A stretch of 28,550 bases of DNA from Priapulus caudatus (lineage: Eukaryota > Priapulida > Priapulimorpha > Priapulimorphida > Priapulidae): contig NW_014577111.1 in the NCBI RefSeq assembly GCF_000485595.1, positions 569,850 to 598,399 of the forward strand, written 5' to 3'. A program made the translations under genes and the position numbers. This document shows positions 9,264-19,637 of the stretch, piece by piece. Every line of letters begins with the position of its first letter. Position 1 is the stretch's first letter. The notes under the pieces were generated by a model. It was not told the origin of the DNA, searched no databases, and was given only the letters and a program-made list of their open reading frames with translations.

Positions 9264-9712
9264 CTCATCTCTCTCTCTCTCTGTCGTCTCTCTCTCTCTC
9301 TCTGTCCTCTGTCTGTCTGTCTCTCTCTCTCTGCTCGTCTCCTTTTCTCTTCGCTCTCAGTCTGTTCTCGTCTTTCCCCTCCGTCCTCTCTCTCTCTCCA
9401 ACCCTCTCTCTCTCTCTCTCTCTCTGGCCGTCTCTCGTCTCTCACATCATTTCCTCTCGTCTTCTGCTCTTCTCTTTCCTCTCCTTCTCCTGCCTCTGTC
9501 CTCTCTCAATCACGCTCTCTGGCCTCCATCGGGGGGTCTCTCTCTTCTCGTCTCTCTGTCTCTCTCTCATTTCTCTCTCCTCTCTTTCCTTCTCCCTTTC
9601 TCTCGTCTCTCCCTCTTCTCCCTTCTCATCCACGGCACATCGCTCTCATCTCTCTCGTCCTGTCTCTCGGTCTGTCTGTCTGTCTGGTCTCTCCGCTCGT
9701 CCTCGTCTCTCT
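8943..9712. repeat. About 770-bp CT-rich (polypyrimidine) tract
   Basis: Long runs of (CT)n with interspersed G and A on the plus strand (GA on the minus strand). It supports long spurious frames of Ser/Leu (plus) and Arg/Glu (minus), including one of 371 codons whose start is antisense to the collagen helix exon. It lies directly upstream of the collagen exons, either in a 5' intron or promoter. Confidence 0.93.
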
Positions 9713-9820
9713 CCGACCTCGCGTCGGGTCAGCTAATTTATGTGGTCACATAATATGAGAATGTAAACATAGTAATAAGATTATAGTATTTTATTTATAA
9801 AGTATTATGGGTCCCGGTGT

Positions 9821-10072
9821 TCATCCTAGGGTCATCACCGGCTGAAGAGTCATTTTATACAGACAGAGGGCTAGTCCAAAGATCAAGGCTATATATCCGC
9901 GTACACCGATACGGGACTGGTCGCTTTCAGGCACTCTCCGTACGCTCACTGTCATAAACTGTTCATTAAGTATCAGACACTTCCAAAACATGGTCAGGAA
10001 GCGCAGCGGTGCGTGAGTGGGATCGGCGACATTTTGCCAGCGTACTCGGGCACGCGCATGGGCGACTGATTT
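9821..10072 (-). CDS. Candidate upstream exon with a membrane-spanning segment
   Basis: A minus-strand frame of 83 codons opens directly after a textbook acceptor (ATTTCTTTTCTTTAG|AAA) and ends at TGA. It includes MFWKCLILNEQ, the basic stretch VRRVPESDQSRIGVR and a hydrophobic segment GYIALIFGLALCLY, as in a type II anchor. A possible donor CAGCCG|GTGATG (exon end 9839) would leave phase 0, the phase needed by the collagen helix exon, so it could supply the collagen's N-terminus. I do not recognise the sequence. It could equally be a decayed repeat or chance. Confidence 0.3.
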   Translation of the reverse strand, partial: KSVAHARARVRWQNVADPTHAPLRFLTMFWKCLILNEQFMTVSVRRVPESDQSRIGVRGYIALIFGLALCLYKMTLQPVMTLG

Positions 10073-10186
10073 CTAAAGAAAAGAAATAGTAAAGTGTATA
10101 TAATATGATATATATAATGATTTTGGGAGTAATAGGTAGTATATAGTATTAGTAGGTTACCTAATGATAGTTATAGTGGTTCTACA

Positions 10187-10211
10187 NNNNNNNNNNNNNN
10201 NNNNNNNNNNN
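10187..10211. other. Assembly gap (25 N)
   Basis: A run of 25 N. The adjoining hairpin at 10229-10350 may be why assembly failed; sequence on the two sides may not be truly adjacent or correctly ordered. Confidence 0.99.
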
Positions 10212-10228
10212 CCTGTCTGCGGCCACAT

Positions 10229-10350
10229 TAGACCGAATAAATTCTGCTCCATATAACCGTTTTTATATTTTGGTGAGGCGTTATAGACCCAATGATAACC
10301 CTCACCAAAATATAAAAAAGGTTATTATGTGACAGGAATTATTCGGTCTA
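10229..10350. mobile_element. Hairpin/MITE-like inverted repeat next to the gap
   Basis: The left arm begins TAGACCGAATAA and ends TATATTTTGGTGAGG (10229-10277). The right arm begins CCTCACCAAAATATA and ends TTATTCGGTCTA (10299-10350). Arms are about 50 bp with a few indels and a loop of about 21 bases. No coding capacity; probably a very short foldback/MITE copy. Confidence 0.75.
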
Positions 10351-11226
10351 CCGCGCCCGTAGGCTATTACAGGGTCTATGCCCGCCGGGTACTGCCGGAA
10401 CGTACCCTTGGTACAGGGCTCGAATTAAGCGACGAGAAGGGCAAGGCAATTTTTTTAGGCATGTGACGAAAATCGCTTGAATTTTTCTCTAAAATAAGCA
10501 AAAGGCACAAGGGCAACTCTCAATATTTGAGAAGCGGCACCAAGGCACTTGTAAAATAAAGGAAAAACTCATAACAAATTAGTTACATCAACATCATCTT
10601 GCTTTTTTAATGTACAAAACATTTAATATGCCCCCATGTTAAGCTTTACACCGTAAACACCGCGAACCCCCCCCTGTTTTTAAACCCACCTCTGCTAGAT
10701 GGAAGTTACACTAACAAGAAATCTTTACAATGGCCCGGATATCAGGAGTGCGAATAATTATCCGATTGCTGTTATTATTCCCTCCTGGCGACTATCGGTT
10801 TTTAGCCCTCATCATTGCAACTACGGCACGCACAGCGCACGTGTTTATGGTTGATTTGACTAAAACGGAAACTAGGGCAGTAGATTAAAGGGCAACCGAC
10901 GGGCAATTACACAAAAGGGGAGGCAGCAGTGACTGCCGTCGCTTCGGGTTGGATTTTCAGGGCGGGCCCCAGTACAGGCAATTGCATAGGTGGCACCGAC
11001 GGCAATTGCTTCGGTGCCGTCGCGTTATTCAGAGCCTGCTTGGTAACTAATCTAGATATGGTGAGCGGTTAAGCGTTAGAGGTTAGGGATGTGTAGGCGT
11101 AGGCGACTGTGCCTGTGGTAAGGCGTAGTGGGAGTAAAGCGGCAGTACGAGTCCGTCATATTTAATATTTAGATAGTACCAGCAAGAGCATATAAAGTCA
11201 CAGATTGATTTTATGCATCATGGATA
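10351..11226. other. Non-coding sequence, small inverted motifs only
   Basis: No credible exon seen. A compact inverted motif GGCACCG...CGGTGCC lies near 10992-11021 with CGACGGC/GCCGTCG overlapping it; the word GCAATTGC also recurs nearby. Nothing else recognised. Confidence 0.5.
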
Positions 11227-11299
11227 GATATAATTAATGTAACCCAGAGGATAGGGGGTATCTAATCCTCTTGGGTTTTGGCGTTACATTATTGATATC
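11227..11299. repeat. Short imperfect hairpin
   Basis: GATATAATTAATGTAACCC then AGAGGAT pairs with ATCCTCTTGGG, a bulge, then GTTACATTATTGATATC. Stem about 26 bp with an 8-base bulge; loop about 10 bases. Third of four inverted-repeat structures counted outward from the foldback element. Confidence 0.65.
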
Positions 11300-11442
11300 T
11301 AATGCTCTGGCTACCAGGGATACGTTTCCGGTAGTACCCTGGGGGGACACTAGACCCTCCCTAGCCACAAATAGCTTCTACTCTAGTACTATAAGCCCGC
11401 TTTCATTTAACTGCCGCAAGGCGGTCGGACATGCACTGTTCT

Positions 11443-12135
11443 GTACGGGGTGGCGCGATGCAGGACAGGGGCGTCAATTTTGATTTAACAAAACTCAATT
11501 TCTGTCTCACAAAAACTCAAATTTTGTGAACACAAACTCAATTCTGTCATCCCAATGTACCACAAAAACTCAATTTTGTAAACACAACTTCAATTCTTGT
11601 TCAATTCGCGTTCGACACAAAAAACTCAATTTTGTGAACACAAACTCACATTCGTGTCATATCCTGCTTCCACAAACTCAATTCTGCTCGAACCGGTTGC
11701 CACAACTCAATTTGTGTTAAACACAAACTCAATTCTGTCGAACCGGTTCCACAAAACTCGATTTTGCTTGCCCAAAATATGGCACACGCATGTAAGAAGG
11801 GCTACCATTGTTCAGAAGACCAATGTACCCTTGTACATGCGTGTGCCATATTTTGGGCCAACAAATTGAGTTTTGTTGGACTCGGCTCGATCAGAATTGA
11901 GTTCTTGTGGAACCGGTTCACAGAATTGAGTTTTGTGTTTACAAATTGAGTTTTTGTGTTGTACAGAAAAATGAGTTTTAGTTGAACAGTTTGACAGAAT
12001 TGAGTTTCCCTGTGTTCACAAAATTGGGTTTGATGGGACAGGCATTACAGATTGAGTTTTGTGGCTTCACAAAAACTCAGTTTGCTCAAGTTTGCTATAG
12101 GTTACAAAAATGCCGTCCTGCATGGCGCCCCGTAC
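11443..12135. mobile_element. Foldback element with inverted arrays of short repeats
   Basis: The outer ends are inverted: GTACGGGGTGGCGCGATGCA at 11443 against TGCATGGCGCCCCGTAC ending 12135. Inside the left end are about ten or eleven units with the core AACTCAATTTTGT, spaced roughly 20-30 bp. Inside the right end are about eight units of the reverse complement ACAAAATTGAGTT. The middle is a strong hairpin, GCCCAAAATATGGCACACGC (11770 on) against GCGTGTGCCATATTTTGGGC (ending 11858), loop near 11806-11825. GAACCGGTT occurs on both sides. This architecture, long terminal inverted repeats built of tandem subrepeats, is that of foldback-type elements. No transposase frame. Confidence 0.82.
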
Positions 12136-12448
12136 TTGGCGCCGTTCAATAATAAAATGATGCGTTGAGTAGCCTCACTGTCAGTACTAGACCTAGGCAG
12201 TATTCGATAGGTTTGATTTTACTTAATAACTTCACTTCAATACCGTCCAATACACCGCTGCAACACACATTCCTATAGCGCGCACGCCATTGTGCACAAA
12301 TACACAGTAGGATAGAGAAGGTAAGAAAGCATCCGCACAGAAATTCCAGAACGCTCGAATCTTTTCGCAACATTACAGCAAAAATATACAACAAATTGCC
12401 ACGAATCTGTGTGTAGCTGAATGGTCACTTGTTCGAAATATCTGTCTT

Positions 12449-12802
12449 GCAACTTGGTACCACATACTTTACCCAGAATTATATGAGAGATCCTGCTCGA
12501 ATTTGCCGCGAATTTCCCACGGAGCCGTTTCTTAAATGGGAGCAATACATGAGTAATGGTGGCGCATTGCATTCTGGGAGGTGTTGCATCCGCCTGCCCA
12601 ACTCCAAGACGAGCCACGCCGGCGCTGTCAAGGCGAAGTGACATCACACGGGCGACTACTGTGATTAGTAGGGATCTAATAGCGCGGTTATGGATTTTCG
12701 GATTTTTGTTCCCATTTACAAAATGGCTCCGTGGGAAATTCGCGGCAAATTCGAACAGGATTTCTTATATAATTCTGCGTAAAGTATGTGGTACCAAGTT
12801 GC
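12449..12802. mobile_element. 354-bp element with about 97-bp inverted repeats
   Basis: The left arm 12449-12545 starts GCAACTTGGTACCACATACT and includes TTTGCCGCGAATTTCCCACG. The right arm 12706-12802 is its reverse complement, about 10 percent diverged, ending AGTATGTGGTACCAAGTTGC. The middle (about 160 bp) is unique. Because of the arms, similar peptides (QLGTTYFTQNY) appear in frames on both strands; they are not evidence of a gene. Confidence 0.85.
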
Positions 12803-12814
12803 ACTTGCCTTCTG

Positions 12815-13130
12815 AACGACACTGCGCGAGCGAGCGCGCGCAAACTCCAAAGGCTGTTCTCGCAGCGCGCGAGTTGTTTACAAGATGGCGACGGGGAATC
12901 TGGCGAATGGGAATCTAACATTTCTGACTTCAATTTGCAATCTATTTCAACTTCATTTCATTTTTTATTCATTCATTTACTTCTAAATTCAATTCGTATC
13001 AATTTCGTCTGCTAATTTGTTTAACAGTACTTGTTCGAAGACATTAAAATCTCACGATTAAAATATGCTGAGTAACCCTCCATGGGGGCCGCTATCTTGG
13101 ATAAAGCCAGCGCACAGCGAGCGCTCGTGT
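12815..13130 (+). promoter_or_regulatory. CpG-containing candidate promoter with TISU/YY1-like motif
   Basis: 12820-12870 is rich in CGCG. CAAGATGGCGAC at 12881-12892 fits the TISU/YY1-type initiator (SAASATGGCGGC) apart from its end. A mirrored CCAAGATAGCGGCC lies at about 13085-13099 on the minus strand. The ATG at 12884 opens only about 33 codons with no usable donor before the stop, so it is probably not the ABHD12 start. Location 1.2 kb before the first recognised ABHD12 exon suits a promoter. Confidence 0.35.
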
Positions 13131-13222
13131 GTCGTTTAAAGCGATTATTGCGAGAATTTTCCAGTGTTTTCCCCACTTTCATGATACCTACTGTTATTGC
13201 TCGAGTAACAGCAATTGTCTAG
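13082..13222 (+). CDS. Candidate ABHD12 start exon (unproven)
   Basis: CCCTCCATGG is a good initiation context. It opens MGAAILDKASAQRALVCRLK and runs on to a TAG, 46 codons. A weak donor GT|GTGTCG after 13128 would give the phase 2 required by the exon at 14138, leaving a 16-residue cytosolic tail before the membrane segment. The rival is a much stronger donor, GTCAG|GTGAGA after 13565, also phase 2, closing an open stretch 13339-13565 whose in-frame ATGs are at 13453 and 13477. I cannot choose between them. Confidence 0.25.
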   Translation: MGAAILDKASAQRALVCRLKRLLREFSSVFPTFMIPTVIARVTAIV

Positions 13223-14137
13223 AATAACAATAAAATGTCTTAGAACCTTCGAACCACCGAAAACTGCCAGTTTCGAACTTATCGTTTTTGTAAACATTCG
13301 TTTTCTGTCATCTTGAACTAACAGGAAGTATGCATTAGCTTGTGGCGCCACCGCTTATCTGCCATACCCACAGTGAAGGCACGCACTTGTTTTCAATTCA
13401 TCACCGACACAAATACAAGATTACCAATTCTGCCATTAGGCATTGTCGCAACATGATAAAATGCATTGCTGTTACGATGTGTTCATATCCAATTTTCTAT
13501 GCTATAACTGCAGAAAATCGTAGTATTTTTAATGTTGGTGTAATCAGTGATATTTTCGCCGTCAGGTGAGACTATATTCAGCTATATTTAGTTTTTCTGA
13601 GCAAAAATCTCGCAATAGTCAGTTTAAGAGGCGCTGCGTTCGTGCATCGAGCGTTCGCATTGAGCTCACGCTCTGTTGAACACGCCTCTGGTATGCTGAA
13701 ACTACGGGCGCATTCGCATTAACTTCCGTTATAAACAACCATGCTTCTAAATAACGCTGCAGCATACACTATCAGTACGTGTAATTTCGATAAGATTTTC
13801 AGTAAATTTGACTCTTATACTTGGTATGTTTCATTGTGAATATTAAATATGATACTAGATGTCGAAAGTGACAAAAAATCGATCTACTTTCGCTTTCTTT
13901 CTTTGCAATTTGCAATGGTTTAATGATGTTTTATTTAATGAAAGTGGAGTGCTGTAAATTATTGATAGGTCCAACGGACTTTCTGCTTGGAAATTGCGAA
14001 GGTCCGAGCATGAAATCGGCAGGTCCCACACTTTGGACTTGCCCTATTTTCAGCCCTTGCTTATGAAGTTGGGAGCTGTGTATAGCCACACACATTGTGT
14101 ATACTCCAATTGCTGCTCACATACATCCAATTTTCAG

Positions 14138-14259
14138 GTCATGGTTTTGGCATGTTAGTAAGACCATCGTAGCCGTCTTCGCTGCTACATACGTTGGAAT
14201 TCCTGTTTTAATCACCATCTTCCCGAAGCTAATCCAACATGCTGTCTTCCTGAACATGG
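14138..14259 (+). CDS. ABHD12: ABHD12 exon: membrane anchor
   Basis: Preceded by CCAATTTTCAG; ends AACATGG|GTGTGT (phase 1). It encodes SWFWHVSKTIVAVFAATYVG and on to FPKLIQHAVFLNM. It aligns with the human segment ending in FLNF and includes the single membrane span. Confidence 0.9.
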
Positions 14260-16524
14260 GTGTGTATTTTATATCTGTCTATTATAGTTCATGTGAAAAT
14301 GTGGAGGAGTAAAATATTTATGATGCTTTAACCTGATTACATTATAGACAGCTCACTTACTAAATGAATTGTTATCTGATTGCTCATGTCACTATGTGAA
14401 GCATAGACTGCAATAAATAGTGTTTCTGGTCCTGCAAGAAATAAGAAAATATCAGTGCAAGTAATACATGTAAACCAGTGTTTCCCCTGGCCAAAAAGGT
14501 CTGTGAGGTGGTAATTTTGTTGGTGTGTTTGTGCGTTTCGAGGTCCTAGCAAAGCGAGCACCATATGTGCTCGCCCAGCTAGGGAGGTCCGGAGGCGTGC
14601 CCCCTGGAAATTCTTTGAAAAAATGGTGGAATTTGGTGCATTCTAAGCTATTCTGAACACATTGTATGAGATTTTCGTCAGCGAGGCAGTGTTTTGGACA
14701 AATTTCTGTGTGGCGGCTAAGAATTTGAGCGAGGTGGCCCGCCTCGCTCATGTCAATGCAGGGGAAACACTGTAAACTATATATATTGAAGACATGTTAT
14801 ACACATTGTGTCAGGAGTAAGATAACATGAAGAGTGTATATTAATAGAACCTGTTATTATACACTCCTGATAACATTATATCATCTTGTTGGCAGTATTT
14901 CGTTTCTTTTACATCTGCTGGTGCGATACTTACAGTTCATCACCTCTCTGTTGCTGCATTTCTTTCTACCATACTGAAATTTTTTCTTGTAAAAATAGAG
15001 GAGTTATATCATTGTGTATGTTTAAATCAGTGAAGTCATTGCAAAACTCTGTGATTGCAGTTGCATGGCCACCATTCATAGACCTTAGCATGCCAGAGTT
15101 ACATGGGTTGCCAGCAGCTTGTGCCTTCTACTTAGAAAGTGAGCCAGGTGTCACCCTAGGAGTATGGTAAGTAATTATAACTTCCTTCCAAAACTAAATG
15201 GTGGCTGTCACTATTTGCAGTGGATACAATATTTATCATTTATTTATTTAGTGGACTGTGCTTGATAGCTCTTGAAATAGAAGCTAACCAACTGAGTGCC
15301 ATCTAGCCACAGGTTTCTGAAATCTACTTTCTTAGATGGTTTCACTCTGTAACTCCATTGAACATGTTGAATGGAAATTTTAAGTGTCCTCTGTGCTCTT
15401 GTACTCTTGTAATTCGCCTATTGAGGCTTCTCGACATATATTCATCAAGATCATAACTTCCAATCGATAGAAATCTCAAGAGTGTTTTATAGACACGTGT
15501 CTGTATTGTGGAGGGTTTCAATGTATAGTCAACCTTGTACTAATATTCACCTATTTAGGACAGATACCTGTTTATAGAGCATAATTTTGTCATTTTCTTG
15601 AGTGACAGTTATTGCGTGAATCCACCTTTATAGAATTTATGAACACCACAAGAATACTTTTGTCATTACCTCCGCCAGGGGCTTGGCGGGGGTTATGTTT
15701 TCACCGGCGTGTGTTTGAGTGTTGGTTTGTGGGTTTGTTAACATGAACGTTTCAGTTCACTTCCGCTAGGTGCGCTGGCTGTAGACTTACAAATTTACAT
15801 TGAGAGAATTCAGCTGCCTTGACAGAGGTCTGTGCTCTCCGAGTGCTCTAGTTTCCATTGATTCAATGCTATATATATAGGTGTGACTGTAACTACCACT
15901 CAAGAAAAATACCAAAAATTTTCTTTATAGACAGGTCGCGATTCTATACAGGTGACCGCTAACACAGGTTCAATTGTACAATCAATTTACTCCAGTTATA
16001 CATATATTTAGGCATATTTTACCCAAGAATCTGGCCAAAGAGTCTAAACCTTCTGAGGACTACTGTGAACTTTTACTGGGCGATAGTCAACCTGTGATTC
16101 TCTACTTACATGGCAATGCTGGTACAAGGTAAAAGCAAGTGTCATTAATAGCGTGAATCGATAAGCAATCATTGCATTATACTAGAGTTTTAAATGGACC
16201 GGTAACATTCGTGTCTACTGTCTATACACAGACAATACTCTCCCCTACCTATTATTTTATATGGACATTGTTTTTTCACGTTTACTGACACTAGGTGGAG
16301 CCACGTGACGGTCTGCACACATTTTCCTGCATGACTGCCCACTCATAGCCGCTATCACATTGTCTCATTTATATCTCATTTATCGTTCATTTATCTTTCT
16401 CTCTATCTATCTATCTATCTTTTCCCCTCTCTCTCTCTGGCTCTCCCTGATTCTCTATCGCTACTTCTATCTATTCCTTTCTATCTCCTTCGCCATCCTC
16501 CCCCATCTTTCCCTATCTCCCCCG

Positions 16525-16587
<63 letters not shown>

Positions 16588-16589
16588 CC

Positions 16590-16626
<37 letters not shown>

Positions 16627-19599
16627 TCTACGTCCGCTCCCGCCCTCTCTCTCTCGCGCGCGCTCTTTCTCTCCCCCTCTCTCCGTGTGAGAGACTCTTT
16701 CTCTCTGTATCCATTCGCTCTCTCCCCCCCTCTCTCTCTCTCGCTCTCTCTTTTTCGCTTTCTCGCTTTTTCGCATTCACGTGAGTTCATGTATATTTCT
16801 TTGTACTTTCAGAGCAGGCTACCATAGAGTACAAATCTATAAGATGCTCTCCGATCTCAATTTCCATGTCATCGCTCTTGACTATAGAGGTCAGCACCTG
16901 ATAATAAAAAAATCATCATCATGCTACATAGATCTAAAAGTCAAACTTTATTGACTTATTATAAAGAATCATTATTATGATCATTACCTCCTCCAAGGAG
17001 GTTATGTTTTAGCCCCTGTTAGTTTGTTTGTTGGGTTGTTTGTCTGTAAACAGGATATCTCAAAAAGTTACGGACGAATTTTCATGAATTTTTTTGGACG
17101 GGTTGGTCTTGGGCCAGCAATCAATCGATTAGATTTTGGTGGTGATCTGGATCCAGGATTTGTTTTGTGGGGAAGACTTGGGACGCATTCAAAATTCATA
17201 TTAAAAAAATCCTGGATCTTTTTTTTCAAGTTTCTGAAAATGTCATCAAACTCTATATTGGGTGTACCAGCAAGATGGGGGACTGTTACGCTGTGGCAGA
17301 GGTTTGCTATCTCTGATTGCTCTTGTTATTATTATTAAACTTTATTGGAAATACACAGTGTGGCCTACTACTATGTAAATAAGGATGTGTAACTATAGTT
17401 ATATTTGGTGCAAATATTTTAAATGAAGAAAGTATAGTATAATGCAATAATTTTATTCCAGGGTTTGGTGATTCAACTGGTTCACCTACCGAAAAGGGCA
17501 TTAGTGACGATGCCATGTACATCTACCGCTGGTTAGAAGAAAGAGCGGATGAAAGCAAGATAATTATTTGGGGCCATTCACTTGGAACTGGGTATACTGT
17601 TCACATAGCTTAGATTTTCCCAGAGGTATAAGCCAGGCATTTGAGGGCACCTTAAATATGATAAGCAACAAGTGCACGAAATTTGTCTGATTGTTAGGGT
17701 ATTCAGTGATAATTCTATCTGAGATGCATTCGAACTGCTGAGTGAAGTGCCTCCCTAGAATTAAGCGTGAGGGTTGTGAAGGTTATCTATGTAACTATGA
17801 CAGAATTGAAATGCTGGCAACACAGAAAGTGCCATTTTCGTACGAGACATTATAGTATATCAACAGTAGAGTCATTTACATTTGAATGGCTGTGCATTGT
17901 AGGATGTGCTGGAAGTTACAAAAAGCATGTTTTCCATTGATATTTTTGCTAGTAGCTCTCAGGTTTCTTGCGGAAGACACAATAGCAACGGTTCAGTTGT
18001 TGCATTATTCACCTACATGCAACCTGTGGTCAGAACCTGAATGTCTTTAGAGTGAGTTGATGCTCCTTTGCTTGACCTTCACAGGCCTGACACCATGGCT
18101 ACAGCACAACATGGCTTATACAATAGGATACAATAATATAGGATTATACAATAGGATGCACTATTAACCTCGTTCCATTCTCACTTGCCCTCATAATTAA
18201 CTAATTACAGTTGGAAACTAGAGAAGCAATTGACTGTAAATCACAGCTAGTGTAGAGAATAATCTCAAATTGTTATCATGTACTCACTGCACGACTGCGT
18301 AATTCATGTGTAAGGTAAATGCTACACGTGGTTCTCTGCCAAGCCATTATTACTCACGAAGGCCATAATATTTCACAGCACTGCAAGATCGGTTCAGCAG
18401 GTTGTAAGACTATATTTCGTTCTAAGACCGGGCCCCGGTATCGGCTGGTGTCAGGTCAGGGGCTGTAACGTTTAATGTATAAGTAAGGGAGCGCGACGAA
18501 ATTACATAGTGTGACATGCAAAGGGCCGATGCTTCTTTTGTCGTGGTGTATCCCTGGCATTGACACGCATAATAAACGACGCATAGGTGATGAGTTCGCA
18601 CACAAGATTGTACTGCTGTCAAGGTTGGCAGGCTAGTCAGGGTGAGTAAGGAGGGTATTTATATGATCCGTCCTTCCCGCACATGCAAGGCTGTCACACT
18701 CGCCTGCACCGATGTAACCCATTGTAGGCGCAGGCAGGCAGTTGCGCTTGTCGCTGCTCTGTCATCGCCGTTTGTCCTCATGTGGGACAGGTGTGACTAT
18801 GTTAGTGTGTCACCAGTACAGGACTGTTACGTCCATTGAGCACTCTGTGGCCTAATAACTTTGCAAGTTACTCTGTTTGTAAGAATGATGATGTAACGTT
18901 TTCGCTTGAAAACTTTTCGCTTCAATGGATTGGGTTGCATTGATTGTGTACACACACAAACAAGTATGTGAAACAATAGACAAATGGATAGGCCGATAGA
19001 CTGACAAACAGACTGAAACAAAAAGACGGCTGGATGGACATATATTGATGTATTGCTGGAATACAAACAAATGATTACAAGAGCAGGACAATTAGGTGTT
19101 GAATGAATCAGTATTTATGTGGGGAATACTAATTATCTGATTAGCTGAACTGTTTTAACAGAAAATATTTCTTTAATATCTACACTAGCACACTGCACTA
19201 AACTCTGAATTATAAAAAAATAAATATATATATCCAATGCTTGGTTGCTGAAATTTTCCAGTTTAGTTAATAATGGATATTTGATGAAAATTCAGTAAGT
19301 GTGATTGTAAGTGTCTTTCTCTCTGTTTCAGAGTTGCTACACAGCTCACTAAGCAAATTTGTGATTCAGGTAGGTGTTCTCTATGTTGATCATGATGTAA
19401 CATGAAGACACATATAGGTGACATATAGGTGACATATAGGTGACATATAGGTGCTTTACCACCTCTATAGTTATCTTCATATTGCAAGTCTTATATATAA
19501 CAACTTATATTGCAACAACTATATAAATGTGATATTTACCATTGAGCCTTTGTCATGTGAAATTAGTTGTTGGTTTACAGGTCGTGAAACATTTTTTAA

Positions 19600-19637
<38 letters not shown>

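Noticed and set aside
8643-9758. 371-codon plus-strand open frame
   Set aside because: Its first third is antisense to the collagen helix exon and the rest is translated CT repeat (Ser/Leu).
12429-12933. Matching peptides (TTYFTQNY, CREFPTEPF) on both strands as a duplicated gene
   Set aside because: They come from the two arms of one inverted repeat; frames are short and carry no domain.
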